From Chloracidobacterium sp. (lineage in GTDB: Bacteria > Acidobacteriota > Blastocatellia > Pyrinomonadales > Pyrinomonadaceae), in assembly GCA_016720705.1 (NCBI GenBank), contig JADKKB010000007.1, positions 124,001 through 188,000 of the forward strand: DNA of 64,000 nucleotides. The letters run 5' to 3'. Below are positions 8,569 through 18,212 of this stretch, one piece after another (position 1 is the first letter of the stretch; each line of letters begins with the position of its first letter). Both the position numbers and the translations under genes were made by a program. The notes under the pieces are model-generated. The model was not told where the DNA came from, ran no database searches, and worked only from the letters and a program-made list of their open reading frames with translations.

Positions 8569-9906
8569 ATGAGATATATACCCAATTCACCCGAAGAACG
8601 TGATGAAATGCTGGCTACGGTCGGCCTTTCCAGTGCAAAAGACTTGTTCCGCTCGATACCGGAGGATGTCCAGTTAAATCGTGCACTCGATGTGACCGAA
8701 CCTCTGGCCGAATCCGAGGTGATCGCAGCAATGGAGGCGATGGCCGCGAAAAATACCGGAATATCAAAACCGTCATTCCTCGGCGGCGGCGTTTACTCGC
8801 ATTATTCGCCGACGGTCGTCGATCACCTGATCCAGCGATCGGAATTTTTTACATCTTACACACCGTACCAACCGGAAATATCACAGGGCACGCTTCAATA
8901 TATTTTCGAATTTCAGACACTGGTCTGCCAACTGACCGGAATGGAGGTGTCGAATGCGTCAATGTACGACGGATCGACCGCGATGGCCGAGGCGTATCTG
9001 ATGGCACAGCGTGTAACACGCCGCGACAAGATCGTTGTCGCCAAGAGCGTTCATAAGGAATATCGCGAAGTTGCGACGACCTACGCCCAACACGGTGACA
9101 CGGAGATAGTCGAGATAGATTTTGATGAAAGCACCGGTAGGGTTGCCGACACATCCGCTCTTGATGACAAGACGGCGGCTTTGGTCGTCCAGTCGCCTAA
9201 CTTTTTCGGCTGCGTCGAGGACCTCGAATCCTTGGCCGCTGCAGCCCACGCGGTCGGTGCACTCTTTGTAGTGGTCGTGACCGAGGCTATATCTTTCGGA
9301 ATGCTGAAAACTCCGGGGGCTTGCGGGGCAGATATCGTCGTTGGCGACGGACAGTCGTGGGGTGTTCCGATGAGCTTTGGCGGCCCGCATCTCGGGCTAT
9401 TTGCAACCCAGGATAAATTCGTGAGGCAAATGCCGGGCAGACTCTGCGGCGTGGCTTACGACAAGAACGGCAAGCGCGGCTTCGTGCTGACGCTTTCGAC
9501 CCGCGAACAGCACATCCGCCGCGAAAAGGCGACGTCGAACATCTGCACGAACCAAGGCCTGATCGCCCTCGCCGCGACCATTTATATGGAAACAATGGGT
9601 AAAAAGGGCTTGCAGGAAGTCGCAATGCAAAACGCCCAAAAAGCTGCATACGCAAAACAACAGATCGCCGCGATCGAAGGTTACTCGATTCCCTTTTCAT
9701 CGCCGACATTTAACGAATTCGTCGTCCGCGGTCCGAGATCCGCTGACGAGATGCTCGAGGCGGTGCGGGGCAACGGCGGCATCATCGGCGGGATTTCGCT
9801 GTCGAAGTATTACGCCGGGCGGCCAAATGAATTCTTGGTTTGTGTAACCGAAACCAATTCGAAAGCTCAGATCGACGCACTTGTCACCGCCTTGGCGGCG
9901 GCATAA
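8569..9906 (+). CDS. gcvPA: Glycine dehydrogenase (decarboxylating) subunit 1
   Basis: N-terminal half of the two-subunit P protein, which decarboxylates glycine with PLP and loads the aminomethyl group on lipoyl-GcvH. 445 residues, the normal size for the split form. Recognisable motifs include MRYIPNSPEERDEML at the start, FLGGGVYSHYSPTVVDHL, FTSYTPYQPEISQGTLQ, ASMYDGSTAMAEA and GDGQSWGVPMSFGGPHLG. The PLP lysine is on the partner subunit, as in all split GcvPs. An in-frame TTG 33 nt upstream exists, but the ATG at 8569 gives the conserved family N-terminus. The partner gcvPB starts 1.4 kb downstream, separated by an aminotransferase gene. Confidence 0.95.
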   Translation: MRYIPNSPEERDEMLATVGLSSAKDLFRSIPEDVQLNRALDVTEPLAESEVIAAMEAMAAKNTGISKPSFLGGGVYSHYSPTVVDHLIQRSEFFTSYTPYQPEISQGTLQYIFEFQTLVCQLTGMEVSNASMYDGSTAMAEAYLMAQRVTRRDKIVVAKSVHKEYREVATTYAQHGDTEIVEIDFDESTGRVADTSALDDKTAALVVQSPNFFGCVEDLESLAAAAHAVGALFVVVVTEAISFGMLKTPGACGADIVVGDGQSWGVPMSFGGPHLGLFATQDKFVRQMPGRLCGVAYDKNGKRGFVLTLSTREQHIRREKATSNICTNQGLIALAATIYMETMGKKGLQEVAMQNAQKAAYAKQQIAAIEGYSIPFSSPTFNEFVVRGPRSADEMLEAVRGNGGIIGGISLSKYYAGRPNEFLVCVTETNSKAQIDALVTALAAA

Positions 9907-9971
9907 CGATTTCTATCGTTTACGTATGTTTTTCAGACCCGTTTGAGAGGCGATAAGAGGAGGACAGTGGC

Positions 9972-11291
9972 TTGGACATTTCAACCGCATTCGATCGCAG
10001 GCGATTTCTAGCGTCGGCCGGCAAGGGTCTCGGCCTTATGGCTTTGTCATCCACTGTCGTCGGTTCGCTTTTCGAACAGGTCAATGCTGCGGGTCGAAGG
10101 ATCAACCACTTGAGACCTTTGGAAGCGGCGATGGACGAAGATTATTGGGCAACGATCCAGCAGGCGTTCTCGGTGACGCGGAGTATGGTCAATCTCAATA
10201 ACGGCGGCGTCTCGCCGAGTCCGCGAATGGTGACCGAGGCATTTGTCCGCTACACCTGGCAGCAAGAGGATGCGACAGCCTACATAATGTGGCATATACT
10301 CGAGCCTCAGTCCGAGACCGTCCGAACCGGGCTTGCCGAGATATTCGGATGTTCGCCGGAGGAGATAGCGATCACGCGCAACGCCTCGGAATCGCTCGAG
10401 ATCGTGATGATGGGGCTGGATCTAAAGTCCGGAGACGAGATCCTGACCTCGACGCAGGATTATCCGCGAATGCTCACGACCCTTCGCCAACGCGAACTAC
10501 GCGAGGGCCTGAAACTTAATCTCGTAAAGATCCCGATCGCACCGAAAAACGTTGATGACATCGCCGCCGCATTTGAGCGTGCCGTGACACCGCGAACCAA
10601 GCTTATTTTGATCTCACAGCAGATCAACCTGACGGGACAAATACTGCCGGTCAAACAGATCTGCGATATGGCCCGATCAAAAGGTATCGAAACCGTGGTC
10701 GACGGCGCCCACGCCTTTGCTCAGTTTGATTCCAAACTCTCCGATATCGGTTGCGATTATTACGGCACCTCCCTGCACAAATGGCTGTATGCTCCGAAGG
10801 GCACGGGGATGCTCTATGTAAAACGCGACAAGATCAGCAAGATCTGGGCACTAATGGCGTCGGAGGACAGGAACAAGAACGACATCCGGAAGTTTGAAGA
10901 GATCGGAACACATTCGGCAGCGATGCGACTCGCGATCGGCGAAGCGATACTGTTTCACAACGCGATCGGCGGCAAACGAAAAGAGGAACGCCTGCGTTAC
11001 CTCTCGCGATATTGGATGAACAAGCTGAAAGATATACCAAAGGTCGGATTTAACACATCTTTCGACCCGCAACAATCGTGCGCGATAGCTAATTTTAAGA
11101 TCGACGGCATCGACCCGGTCGCGATCGGCAGTTATCTGATGTCCAAGCACAAGATCATCACGACGCCGATCGTTCACGATGAATTTACCGGCATTCGCAT
11201 TACACCGAATGTTTACACAACGCTATGGGAACTCGACCGATTTTGTGAGATCGTCGCGGACATAGCCAAAAAGGGATTACCCAAAGCCTAA
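9972..11291 (+). CDS. Tat-exported class V aminotransferase (isopenicillin N epimerase-like)
   Basis: PLP-dependent fold-type I enzyme of the class V/cysteine desulfurase-like group, 439 residues. A twin-arginine signal DRRRFLASAGKGLGLMAL starts at residue 8, so the folded holoenzyme is probably exported to the periplasm. The PLP lysine is Lys270 in GTSLHKWLYAPKGTG, with VDGAHAFAQFD supplying the pyridine-binding Asp. The start is a TTG supported by AGAGGAGGA (9956-9964), 7 nt upstream; no in-frame ATG lies nearby. It sits between gcvPA and gcvPB and ends 5 bp before gcvPB, so it is co-transcribed with them. The substrate is unknown; an epimerase, desulfurase or lyase are all possible. Confidence 0.85.
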   Translation: MDISTAFDRRRFLASAGKGLGLMALSSTVVGSLFEQVNAAGRRINHLRPLEAAMDEDYWATIQQAFSVTRSMVNLNNGGVSPSPRMVTEAFVRYTWQQEDATAYIMWHILEPQSETVRTGLAEIFGCSPEEIAITRNASESLEIVMMGLDLKSGDEILTSTQDYPRMLTTLRQRELREGLKLNLVKIPIAPKNVDDIAAAFERAVTPRTKLILISQQINLTGQILPVKQICDMARSKGIETVVDGAHAFAQFDSKLSDIGCDYYGTSLHKWLYAPKGTGMLYVKRDKISKIWALMASEDRNKNDIRKFEEIGTHSAAMRLAIGEAILFHNAIGGKRKEERLRYLSRYWMNKLKDIPKVGFNTSFDPQQSCAIANFKIDGIDPVAIGSYLMSKHKIITTPIVHDEFTGIRITPNVYTTLWELDRFCEIVADIAKKGLPKA

Positions 11292-11296
11292 GTTAT

Positions 11297-12820
11297 ATGA
11301 GCATCAAAAAAGTTACACAACACCCGACTCAGAATGAAGGATTGATCTTCGAGCGTTCGCAAACCGGACGTATCGGATATCGTTTGCCAAAGCTCGATGT
11401 GGTCGCCATAGATCTTGACGAAATAATGCCGGCCGCATTGCGCCGCGACGATGACCTGAATGAGGTCCCTGAGGTGTCTGAAGTGGACGTTATCACGCAC
11501 TTTACACGCATCTCGACGTGGAACTATTCGATCGATCTCGGTATGTACCCTCTCGGCTCTTGTACGATGAAGTACAATTCCCGGCTTAACGAAAAAACGG
11601 CTCGGATCGGCGGTTTTGCAGGGCTTCATCCGATGGCTCCCGAATCCGAATCGCAGGGCGCATTGGAACTGATGTACCGTCTGCAACAGGATCTGGCCGA
11701 GATCACCGGCCTACCCGGTGTCTCGCTCCAACCGGCTGCGGGAGCACAGGGCGAGATGACGGGAGTTATGCTGATTCGTGCCTTTTTGGATCAACGGGAC
11801 GGCGAGGCATCCAAGGATCGCCGGGTAATGCTTATTCCCGACTCGGCCCACGGCACCAATCCGGCTTCGGCGGCCATGGCCGGATTCACGGTCAAGACCA
11901 TCCACTCGACGCCCGAGGGGTTCACGGATATGGACCACCTCCGTCAGCTTTGTGACGAAGGCGGTGTCGCCGGATTGATGTTGACGAATCCAAATACGGT
12001 CGGCATCTTTGAAAAAAACATTAAAGAGATCTGCGATGTGATCCATACGGCAGGCGGGCTGGTGTATATGGACGGAGCAAATATGAACGCTCTCGTCGGT
12101 ATCGCACGGCCGGGCGATATGGGCGTCGACGTGATCCATCTCAACCTGCACAAAACATTTTCGACACCGCACGGCGGTGGCGGTCCGGGCTGCGGGCCTT
12201 GCTGCTGTTCGGCTGAGCTGATGCCGTTTCTGCCAGTTCCGCGGATCGAAAAGATCGGCGACCAATATGCCTTGAACAGTGATTACCCCGCTTCGATCGG
12301 ACGAGTAAAGGCGTTTTATGGCAATTTTGGAATGATGGTCAGGGCACTTTCGTATATTTACACGCACGGTGCCGAGGGGCTCAAAGAAGCGACCGAGGCG
12401 GCCGTATTGAATGCCCGATACATTTCTGACAAACTTGCCGACGCATTTGATAAGCCGTTTGACGCGGATTGTATGCACGAAGCTATCTTTTCGCACAAAA
12501 ATCAATCCAAACGCGGCGTCGTGACGCTCGACATCGCCAAACGACTGATCGACTATGGATTTCACCCGATGACCGTATATTTTCCGCTCGTGGTCGAAGG
12601 AGCGATGCTTATCGAACCGACGGAGTCCGTCGGACGTGTCGAGCTTGATGCGTTTGTGGACGCTATGATCGACATCGACCGCGAGGCTCAGGAGGATCCT
12701 GAACTCGTGATCAATGCTCCGCATTCAACCCGTATCGGCCGACTCGACGAGGCATCAGCGGCGAGAAAGCCGGTTCTGCGTTGGAGGCCGGATATGGAAA
12801 CGATGAGTCAAAAGGCCTAA
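11297..12820 (+). CDS. gcvPB: Glycine dehydrogenase (decarboxylating) subunit 2
   Basis: C-terminal, PLP-binding half of the split P protein; 507 residues. The PLP lysine is Lys286 in HLNLHKTFSTPHGGGGPG. Other family motifs are TWNYSIDLGMYPLGSCTMKYN near 75, LQPAAGAQGEMTG, PDSAHGTNPASAAMAGF, and VYMDGANMNALVG. With GcvPA it forms the active tetramer that donates to GcvH. The gene begins 5 bp after the aminotransferase stop, which implies coupling. The C-terminal tail, about 20 residues rich in Arg and Ala after DEASAARKPVLRW, is ordinary. Confidence 0.96.
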   Translation: MSIKKVTQHPTQNEGLIFERSQTGRIGYRLPKLDVVAIDLDEIMPAALRRDDDLNEVPEVSEVDVITHFTRISTWNYSIDLGMYPLGSCTMKYNSRLNEKTARIGGFAGLHPMAPESESQGALELMYRLQQDLAEITGLPGVSLQPAAGAQGEMTGVMLIRAFLDQRDGEASKDRRVMLIPDSAHGTNPASAAMAGFTVKTIHSTPEGFTDMDHLRQLCDEGGVAGLMLTNPNTVGIFEKNIKEICDVIHTAGGLVYMDGANMNALVGIARPGDMGVDVIHLNLHKTFSTPHGGGGPGCGPCCCSAELMPFLPVPRIEKIGDQYALNSDYPASIGRVKAFYGNFGMMVRALSYIYTHGAEGLKEATEAAVLNARYISDKLADAFDKPFDADCMHEAIFSHKNQSKRGVVTLDIAKRLIDYGFHPMTVYFPLVVEGAMLIEPTESVGRVELDAFVDAMIDIDREAQEDPELVINAPHSTRIGRLDEASAARKPVLRWRPDMETMSQKA

Positions 12821-12902
12821 GTGACGAGCGTTTGCCGAAGGTATTCGGTGGCGAAGATATCGGATCGGTTCGCCGGGCGCTTTAGAAACGAGCAATTGAG
12901 TT

Positions 12903-13298
12903 ATGTTTATGAAAAAGAGAATTTTTATCATTCTCCCGCTACTTGCGGTTGCACTTGTTGCCGCGATCTCGACGCAGGCTGACGGCGTTACGAAACGCAT
13001 CAAGTTTGCAAAGGGCAAGCACTCTGCAACCGTTTCCAACAGCGTCATCCGCGGAGAGGTCGATACTTATATCGTTGGCGCAAAAGCCGAGCAGATGATG
13101 ACAGTTCGCGTAACCGCGATCGAGAACAACGCAGCATTCACGGTTCAGGGACCGGACGGCGAGTATTTGCAAGACGCCGGTGAAGAGGACGAAGCTCGGC
13201 AGGTAACCAACACCTTGCCGTACAATGGCGATTACAAGATTATTGTCGGAGGCACGCGAGGCAACGCAACCTATCGTCTGACCGTAACGATCCGCTAA
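12903..13298 (+). CDS. Small exported beta-sandwich protein (PPC-like)
   Basis: 131 residues with a clear signal peptide (KKRIFIILPLLAVALVAAIS, cleavage near TQADG). The mature 100 residues alternate short strands and resemble bacterial pre-peptidase C-terminal (PPC) domains: an early YIVGAKAEQMMTVRV, a central FTVQGPDGEYL and a terminal YKIIVGGTRGNATYRLTV. PPC domains occur as small periplasmic or secreted modules. A second ATG two codons in (12909) is equally possible. It follows gcvPB by 82 bp without an obvious terminator and may be in the same transcript. The domain call is by eye. Confidence 0.7.
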   Translation: MFMKKRIFIILPLLAVALVAAISTQADGVTKRIKFAKGKHSATVSNSVIRGEVDTYIVGAKAEQMMTVRVTAIENNAAFTVQGPDGEYLQDAGEEDEARQVTNTLPYNGDYKIIVGGTRGNATYRLTVTIR

Positions 13299-13544
13299 CA
13301 CGGATTAACACCTCTGGCCGGAAAATTAGAAGCAGTTCCCTATCGTTGAATTCAGCCATACTTGCCAAAACGGGATCGACATCAACCTTGTAAACGGTGA
13401 CGCACTTATCGATATGGGCCGCGAACTCATTCACTGTCTCCCCTTATTCAGCCAAGCTCCAGGTTTCACATCGCTTTTCTATCATCTTATTGCTGCAGAT
13501 TTTCCGGGTTCGCTCGACTAGAACTTAAACGCTAATTTCCACTT

Positions 13545-14126
13545 ATGAAAAAGCCGGTCCTGATCGTCAGATGGATCCTTATCAGTGTCTGGCTCTCGAT
13601 ACCGATCGGATTTCTATCGTTCTATCTTTACGATCCGCCGGCGTTTTCGGCTGAGGGTATCACAGAGTTTTTACACAACTTCAAACACGGAGTTTGGTTG
13701 ATCTATATCGCATTGTCCGCATTTCGCGGCTTTACATTGCTGCCGAGTACGCCTTTGGTGCTAGCGGGCACGATGCTATTCCCATCGCACCCATTCGCAG
13801 TCTTGGCGGTGTCGATGGCAGGAATACTTTTGTCTTCGACGATGATCTACTATTTCTCTGAATTTTTGGGCTTTGACGATTACTTTGAGGAACACAAACC
13901 CGAGCTTTCACACAATATCAAACAACGCTTGGAGCAGCCTTTTGGCTTTTTGATCGTCGCGGGATGGGCGTTTTTCCCATTTATCCCGACCGACCTTGTC
14001 TGCTATCTTGCGGGGACGACCCGTATGCATTTCGGCAAATTCATTTCGGCGGTCGCAATCGGCGAATCGATACTCTGCTCGATCTACATATTTTTTGGCG
14101 GCTCGATCTTGCGTTTTTGGAATTAG
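13545..14126 (+). CDS. Integral membrane protein, TVP38/TMEM64 (SNARE-associated) type
   Basis: 193 residues with about five hydrophobic segments: 7-28, 50-65, 70-100, 130-155 and 165-188. The core FRGFTLLPSTPLVLAGTMLF and AGWAFFPFIPTDLVCYLAG place it near the TVP38/TMEM64-DedA superfamily, whose members move lipids or ions across the inner membrane. Typical members are 200-250 residues, so it is slightly short. The Arg-Gly-x3-Leu-Pro-x-Thr-Pro signature of the family is intact. It stands alone, with gaps of about 250 bp before and 300 bp after. Confidence 0.75.
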   Translation: MKKPVLIVRWILISVWLSIPIGFLSFYLYDPPAFSAEGITEFLHNFKHGVWLIYIALSAFRGFTLLPSTPLVLAGTMLFPSHPFAVLAVSMAGILLSSTMIYYFSEFLGFDDYFEEHKPELSHNIKQRLEQPFGFLIVAGWAFFPFIPTDLVCYLAGTTRMHFGKFISAVAIGESILCSIYIFFGGSILRFWN

Positions 14127-14430
14127 CGAAAGGTGCCGATAACTTTTCCGTCAGACTGACGTATAATGCAGACTCGGTTAAATCTTGATGTCGCATTTTC
14201 GTAGGCCAAATGTTTAGCCGGAGCGATCGGCCATATTTTTGATGCAAACTTACCGTCGTCACGTGAATTTGTGGACTTTTGATTGCGTGGCAGTATTTTG
14301 ATGTATATAATTTCGCTCGATTGCACCTCTCCCTTTGGTTTGTACGTTAAGAATATTTTTTGAGATCGTCGGCGCGTCGATGATTTGCACTCCCTAGAGC
14401 AATATTGTAATTATACGGAGATCTTTTGTA
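14127..14430. other. Intergenic region with candidate promoter
   Basis: 304 bp without a gene. It holds TTGCGT (14283-14288), 17 nt, then TATAAT (14306-14311), a plausible sigma-70 promoter for the gene at 14431 with a leader of about 110 nt. A perfect small palindrome GTCAGaCTGAC (14150-14160) lies just before another TATAAT (14162-14167), which looks like an operator beside a -10 box. Nothing else stands out. Confidence 0.4.
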
Positions 14431-14928
14431 ATGAAACTTATCGGGATTTTGGCGGCGTTCACTGTCGCATTGGTTGTATTTGGCGGGTCGCAGCTAACGG
14501 ATTCATTTTGGGCATCGGCCGCCGCGGTCGATCCTACTGCGATGCCAACCCCGGAAGACCCTCAGCCTGTTTACACGTCGTATAAAGGTGTCACGGTCGG
14601 GATGTCACAGGACGATGCCCGTGCGAAACTGGGCGAATCAAGTCAACGATCAAATTCCGGTGACTTTTACACGATCTCCGACACCGAATCAGTCCAGGTA
14701 CTCTACGATAAGTCGCAAACGGTCAAGTCGATAACCGTAAACTACTCGGGAAGCCTCAAAATGGCTCCGACCACCAAAGCTGTTCTTGGCGAGGACGTCA
14801 AGAAAGAATCTGACGGCTCTATATATAGACTCGTGCGCTATCCGTCCGCCGGTTTCTGGGTTTCGTATAATCGTACTGCCGGCGGTGATGCGACGATCAT
14901 TATCACAATGCAAATGATCCCCAAATAG
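14431..14928 (+). CDS. Exported protein of unknown function (SmpA/BLIP-like layout)
   Basis: 165 residues: a short N-terminal hydrophobic segment (3-18), a second weakly hydrophobic stretch ending at SAAAVDP that fits signal-peptidase cleavage, then a soluble domain. YKGVTVGMSQDDARAKLGE is the 'GMsxdeVxxxLG' turn seen at the start of SmpA/OmlA and BLIP-like domains. The following strands (SVQVLYD, SITVNYSG, GFWVSYNR, TIIITMQM) complete a small alpha/beta fold. GGAG about 10 nt upstream supports the start. It is monocistronic, with a promoter-like pair about 120 nt upstream. Function unknown. Confidence 0.7.
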   Translation: MKLIGILAAFTVALVVFGGSQLTDSFWASAAAVDPTAMPTPEDPQPVYTSYKGVTVGMSQDDARAKLGESSQRSNSGDFYTISDTESVQVLYDKSQTVKSITVNYSGSLKMAPTTKAVLGEDVKKESDGSIYRLVRYPSAGFWVSYNRTAGGDATIIITMQMIPK

Positions 14929-15213
14929 GGAGCATTTATGCGGATAGGCCAAAAGACGAAATACTTTTTCTAACAAAACCGGATTTCTATTTCAAACTGT
15001 GATTAGCGTCACATAACGAGCCCCGCATATCGGCGACTATATTTAAGTACGCTACGAGCGGGCGGTCACTTTGGATGGAGGTAACTCCTATTTTCCAAGT
15101 GGCATTTGTCGCATACTGAGACGCGGGCGGCAACGGATATTTAGCACGGTACAACTGAAAGTCAGGCGGCGTTTTGCAGGTGCCGTCGATGTTCTATATA
15201 TTTAACTCTTATT

Positions 15214-16794
15214 ATGACCACAATCGGTATCCCCAAAGAGATCCATCCCGGCGAAAAGCGCGTTGCTGCGACGCCGCAAACCATTCTTAAGCTAAAAAAG
15301 CTCGGATTTGAGGTCGTCGTCGAGTCACACGCCGGACACGGCATCAATTGCATCGACAGCGAATATCGTGAGGCCGGAGCGACCGTAATTGATGGTACCC
15401 GGGAACTCTGGGCAGCCTCAGACCTGATAATGAAGGTTCGCCCACCGGAACAAAATAAGGAACTTGGTGTCCACGAGGCAGATCTGATCAAAAAGGGTGC
15501 GTGGTTGATCGGCTTTATCTGGCCGGCGCAGAATCGCGAGGTACTCGACCTGCTGGCAAAGCGAAAGGTGACGGTATTCGGTATGGACTGCGTGCCGCGC
15601 ATATCGCGTGCGCAGAAAATGGATACGCTCTCGGCAATGGCAAATATTGCCGGCTATCGAGCGATCATCGAGGCGGCAAACAACTTCCCTCGTTTCTTTA
15701 CCGGACAGATAACTGCCGCGGGCCGGATCGATCCGGCCAAGGTCTTGGTCATTGGTGCGGGCGTTGCCGGACTCTCGGCGATCGGTGCCGCCAAAGGACT
15801 CGGAGCGATCGTGCGGGCATTTGACCCGCGATCAGCCACCAAGGAACAAGTCGCGTCGATGGGAGCCGAGTTCCTCGAGCTCGAGGTCAAGGTCAAAGAA
15901 GAGGGTGAGGGCAAGGGCGGATACGCCAAGCAGATGTCCGACGACTTTCTCAAAGCGGAAATGGCACTATTTGCCGCCCAGGCGATGCAGGTGGACATCA
16001 TCGTCACCACCGCATTGATCCCCGGAAAACCTGCACCCAAACTCATCACACAGGGTATGGTCGAATCGATGAAGCCCGGTTCGGTGATCGTCGATCTGGC
16101 GGCCGAACAAGGCGGTAATTGCGTTTTGACAAAGCCCGGCGAGATCGCCAACCATAAGGGCGTGACGATCGTCGGCTACACGGATCTGCCATCAAGAATG
16201 GCGAGTATGTCGAGCCAATTGTATGGTGCGACCATAGTCGCCCTGCTCGGAGATCTGACCAAGGGCGAGGAGATCCACGTTGATCTCGATGACGAGGTCG
16301 TTCGAGGTGCGATCGTCCTCCACGAAGGCAAAATGATGTGGCCTCCGCCGGCACCACCGACACCGCCGGCACCGCCTGAGCCCGGCGTGCCGACCAAGAG
16401 TATGGCAAGCGTCGCCGTGGCCAAGGCAACGGCCCACGGGCACGGCGAAGGCGAAGGTATCAGCCCGGTTACGATGATCTTCATCGGACTCGTATTACTC
16501 GGTCTCGGCCTCGTGGTCCCTGAGGGCAAACTATCACATTTCACGGTGTTTATGCTGGCGATCTTTGTTGGATTCCAAGTCGTTTGGAACGTCAAACCGG
16601 CATTGCACACTCCACTGATGAGCGTAACCAACGCCATCAGCGGCATTATTCTCGTTGGCGGAATGCTCCAGCTTTCGGGTACCACATTTAACGCGACGGC
16701 CGTGCTCGGTGCGGTCGCTGTTTTGCTCGCCTCGATCAATATTGCTGGCGGCTTTTTAGTCACCAATCGCATGTTGGCGATGTTTAGAAAATGA
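15214..16794 (+). CDS. pntA: NAD(P) transhydrogenase subunit alpha (fused alpha-1/alpha-2)
   Basis: Proton-translocating transhydrogenase subunit that couples the proton gradient to hydride transfer from NADH to NADP+, supplying NADPH. 526 residues. The N-terminal NAD(H)-binding domain I starts TTIGIPKEIHPGEKRVAATP and has VLVIGAGVAGLSAIGAA near 175. A Pro/Ala linker near 375-395 (WPPPAPPTPPAPPEPG) leads to four membrane helices from about 425. Many bacteria split this into pntAA and pntAB; here it is one chain, as in E. coli. Its stop overlaps the pntB start (ATGA). The 285-bp upstream gap contains a GGAGgtaaCTCC hairpin but no recognised riboswitch. Confidence 0.95.
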   Translation: MTTIGIPKEIHPGEKRVAATPQTILKLKKLGFEVVVESHAGHGINCIDSEYREAGATVIDGTRELWAASDLIMKVRPPEQNKELGVHEADLIKKGAWLIGFIWPAQNREVLDLLAKRKVTVFGMDCVPRISRAQKMDTLSAMANIAGYRAIIEAANNFPRFFTGQITAAGRIDPAKVLVIGAGVAGLSAIGAAKGLGAIVRAFDPRSATKEQVASMGAEFLELEVKVKEEGEGKGGYAKQMSDDFLKAEMALFAAQAMQVDIIVTTALIPGKPAPKLITQGMVESMKPGSVIVDLAAEQGGNCVLTKPGEIANHKGVTIVGYTDLPSRMASMSSQLYGATIVALLGDLTKGEEIHVDLDDEVVRGAIVLHEGKMMWPPPAPPTPPAPPEPGVPTKSMASVAVAKATAHGHGEGEGISPVTMIFIGLVLLGLGLVVPEGKLSHFTVFMLAIFVGFQVVWNVKPALHTPLMSVTNAISGIILVGGMLQLSGTTFNATAVLGAVAVLLASINIAGGFLVTNRMLAMFRK

Positions 16795-18185
16795 AAGAGA
16801 GTTTAATCACAGTCGCATACATCGCCGCGAGTGCGTTGTTTATCCTAAGCCTCGGTGGCCTTTCCAGACAGGAAACCGCTCGCCGCGGAAATATATACGG
16901 CATCATCGGTATGTTGATCGCTCTGGTGGCGACGGTCTTTGCCATTAAGGACGGCAATTACATCCTGTTGGCGGGAGCCCTGATCCCGGGCCTTGTCATT
17001 GGAGCCGTTTTGGCTGCCCGCGTTCAAATGACGTCGATGCCTCAGCTCGTCGCAATGCTGCACAGCTTTGTCGGCCTCGCGGCCGTGCTGGTCGGTTTTG
17101 GCACGTATCTGGGCACGACCGAGATCGCTAAGGACGAGATCACGGTCCACCTTGTCGAGACATTTATCGGAGTTGCGATCGGTGCGGTTACGTTTACCGG
17201 ATCGGTGATCGCATACTTAAAACTGCAGGGCACGCTCTCCGGCAAACCTTTGATGATCCCCGGACGCCATTTTATAAATCTTGCGATGCTTATCGCAACG
17301 GTCGTCCTCGGCGTACTTTTTGTAACGTCGCCGGACACCGCAGGCCTCAATTACCTGATCGCCGCGACGGTAATTACGTTTATTCTAGGACTCCATTTCG
17401 TAATGGCGATCGGTGGAGCCGATATGCCGGTGGTCGTTTCGATGCTCAACAGCTATTCGGGTTGGGCGGCGGCGGCGGCGGGCTTTATGCTCAGCAACGA
17501 CTTGCTCATCGTCACCGGTGCACTCGTAGGGTCAAGCGGAGCGATCCTCAGCTACATTATGTGCAAGGGCATGAACCGCTCGTTCGTCAGCGTAATGCTC
17601 GGCGGATTCGGCACTGAGGGCGGCACCGTCGCGACAAAGAGCGGCGAACCCGTCGGCGAAGTTCACCCGATCGAATCCCCCGGAGCATCCGAACTACTTC
17701 TGCAGGCTCGCAAGATAATTATCATTCCGGGCTACGGACTCGCTGTCGCACAAGCACAGCATTCGCTCGCTGAAGTCTGCAAGATCCTTAAGGAAAAGAA
17801 TATCGAGGTCAAATTCGCGATCCATCCGGTCGCCGGCCGTCTGCCGGGACATATGAACGTCTTGCTGGCTGAGGCAAATATTCCGTACGACATCGTATTT
17901 GAAATGGACGAGATTAACGAGGAGTTTAAGGGCACTGACGTCGCTTGGGTCATCGGTGCCAACGACATCGTCAATCCGTCAGCTCTCGACGATCCGGGTT
18001 CGCCCATCGCCGGAATGCCGGTCCTCCACGTTTGGGAAGCCCGCGACGTGATCGTTATGAAACGCTCGATGGCCAGCGGCTACGCCGGCGTCGATAACCC
18101 ACTCTTCTACAAAGACAACACGCTGATGCTCTTCGGCGACGCTAAAAAGGTCGTGGATGAGATACTGACGGAGATGCGGAGTTAA
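16791..18185 (+). CDS. pntB: NAD(P) transhydrogenase subunit beta
   Basis: Partner of PntA in the inner membrane; 464 residues. The N-terminal two thirds is hydrophobic (about nine helices, starting SLITVAYIAASALFILSL). The C-terminal NADP(H)-binding domain III starts near 290, with IIIPGYGLAVAQAQHSLAEV, IHPVAGRLPGHMNVLLAEA and WVIGANDIVNPSALDDPGSP. These are the invariant GYGxAxxxAQ, PVAGRMPGHMNVLLAEA-type and GANDxVNPAA-type signatures. The start overlaps pntA by 4 bp. The RAYT element begins 28 bp after its stop. Confidence 0.96.
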   Translation: MKESLITVAYIAASALFILSLGGLSRQETARRGNIYGIIGMLIALVATVFAIKDGNYILLAGALIPGLVIGAVLAARVQMTSMPQLVAMLHSFVGLAAVLVGFGTYLGTTEIAKDEITVHLVETFIGVAIGAVTFTGSVIAYLKLQGTLSGKPLMIPGRHFINLAMLIATVVLGVLFVTSPDTAGLNYLIAATVITFILGLHFVMAIGGADMPVVVSMLNSYSGWAAAAAGFMLSNDLLIVTGALVGSSGAILSYIMCKGMNRSFVSVMLGGFGTEGGTVATKSGEPVGEVHPIESPGASELLLQARKIIIIPGYGLAVAQAQHSLAEVCKILKEKNIEVKFAIHPVAGRLPGHMNVLLAEANIPYDIVFEMDEINEEFKGTDVAWVIGANDIVNPSALDDPGSPIAGMPVLHVWEARDVIVMKRSMASGYAGVDNPLFYKDNTLMLFGDAKKVVDEILTEMRS

Positions 18186-18212
18186 GGGTTAAAAGGAGCT
18201 TTCCTCTCAGAA

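Noticed and set aside
11711..12724. Long antisense frame inside gcvPB
   Set aside because: A shadow of a clear, conserved coding gene on the other strand; no start context, composition rich in His/Arg as expected for an antisense frame.
13240..13434. 64-codon minus-strand frame after the PPC-like gene
   Set aside because: Overlaps the end of the upstream gene, no ribosome binding site, no recognisable features.
15073..15100. GGAGgtaaCTCC hairpin upstream of pntA as a riboswitch
   Set aside because: Only a four-base-pair stem is supported; no known class fits.
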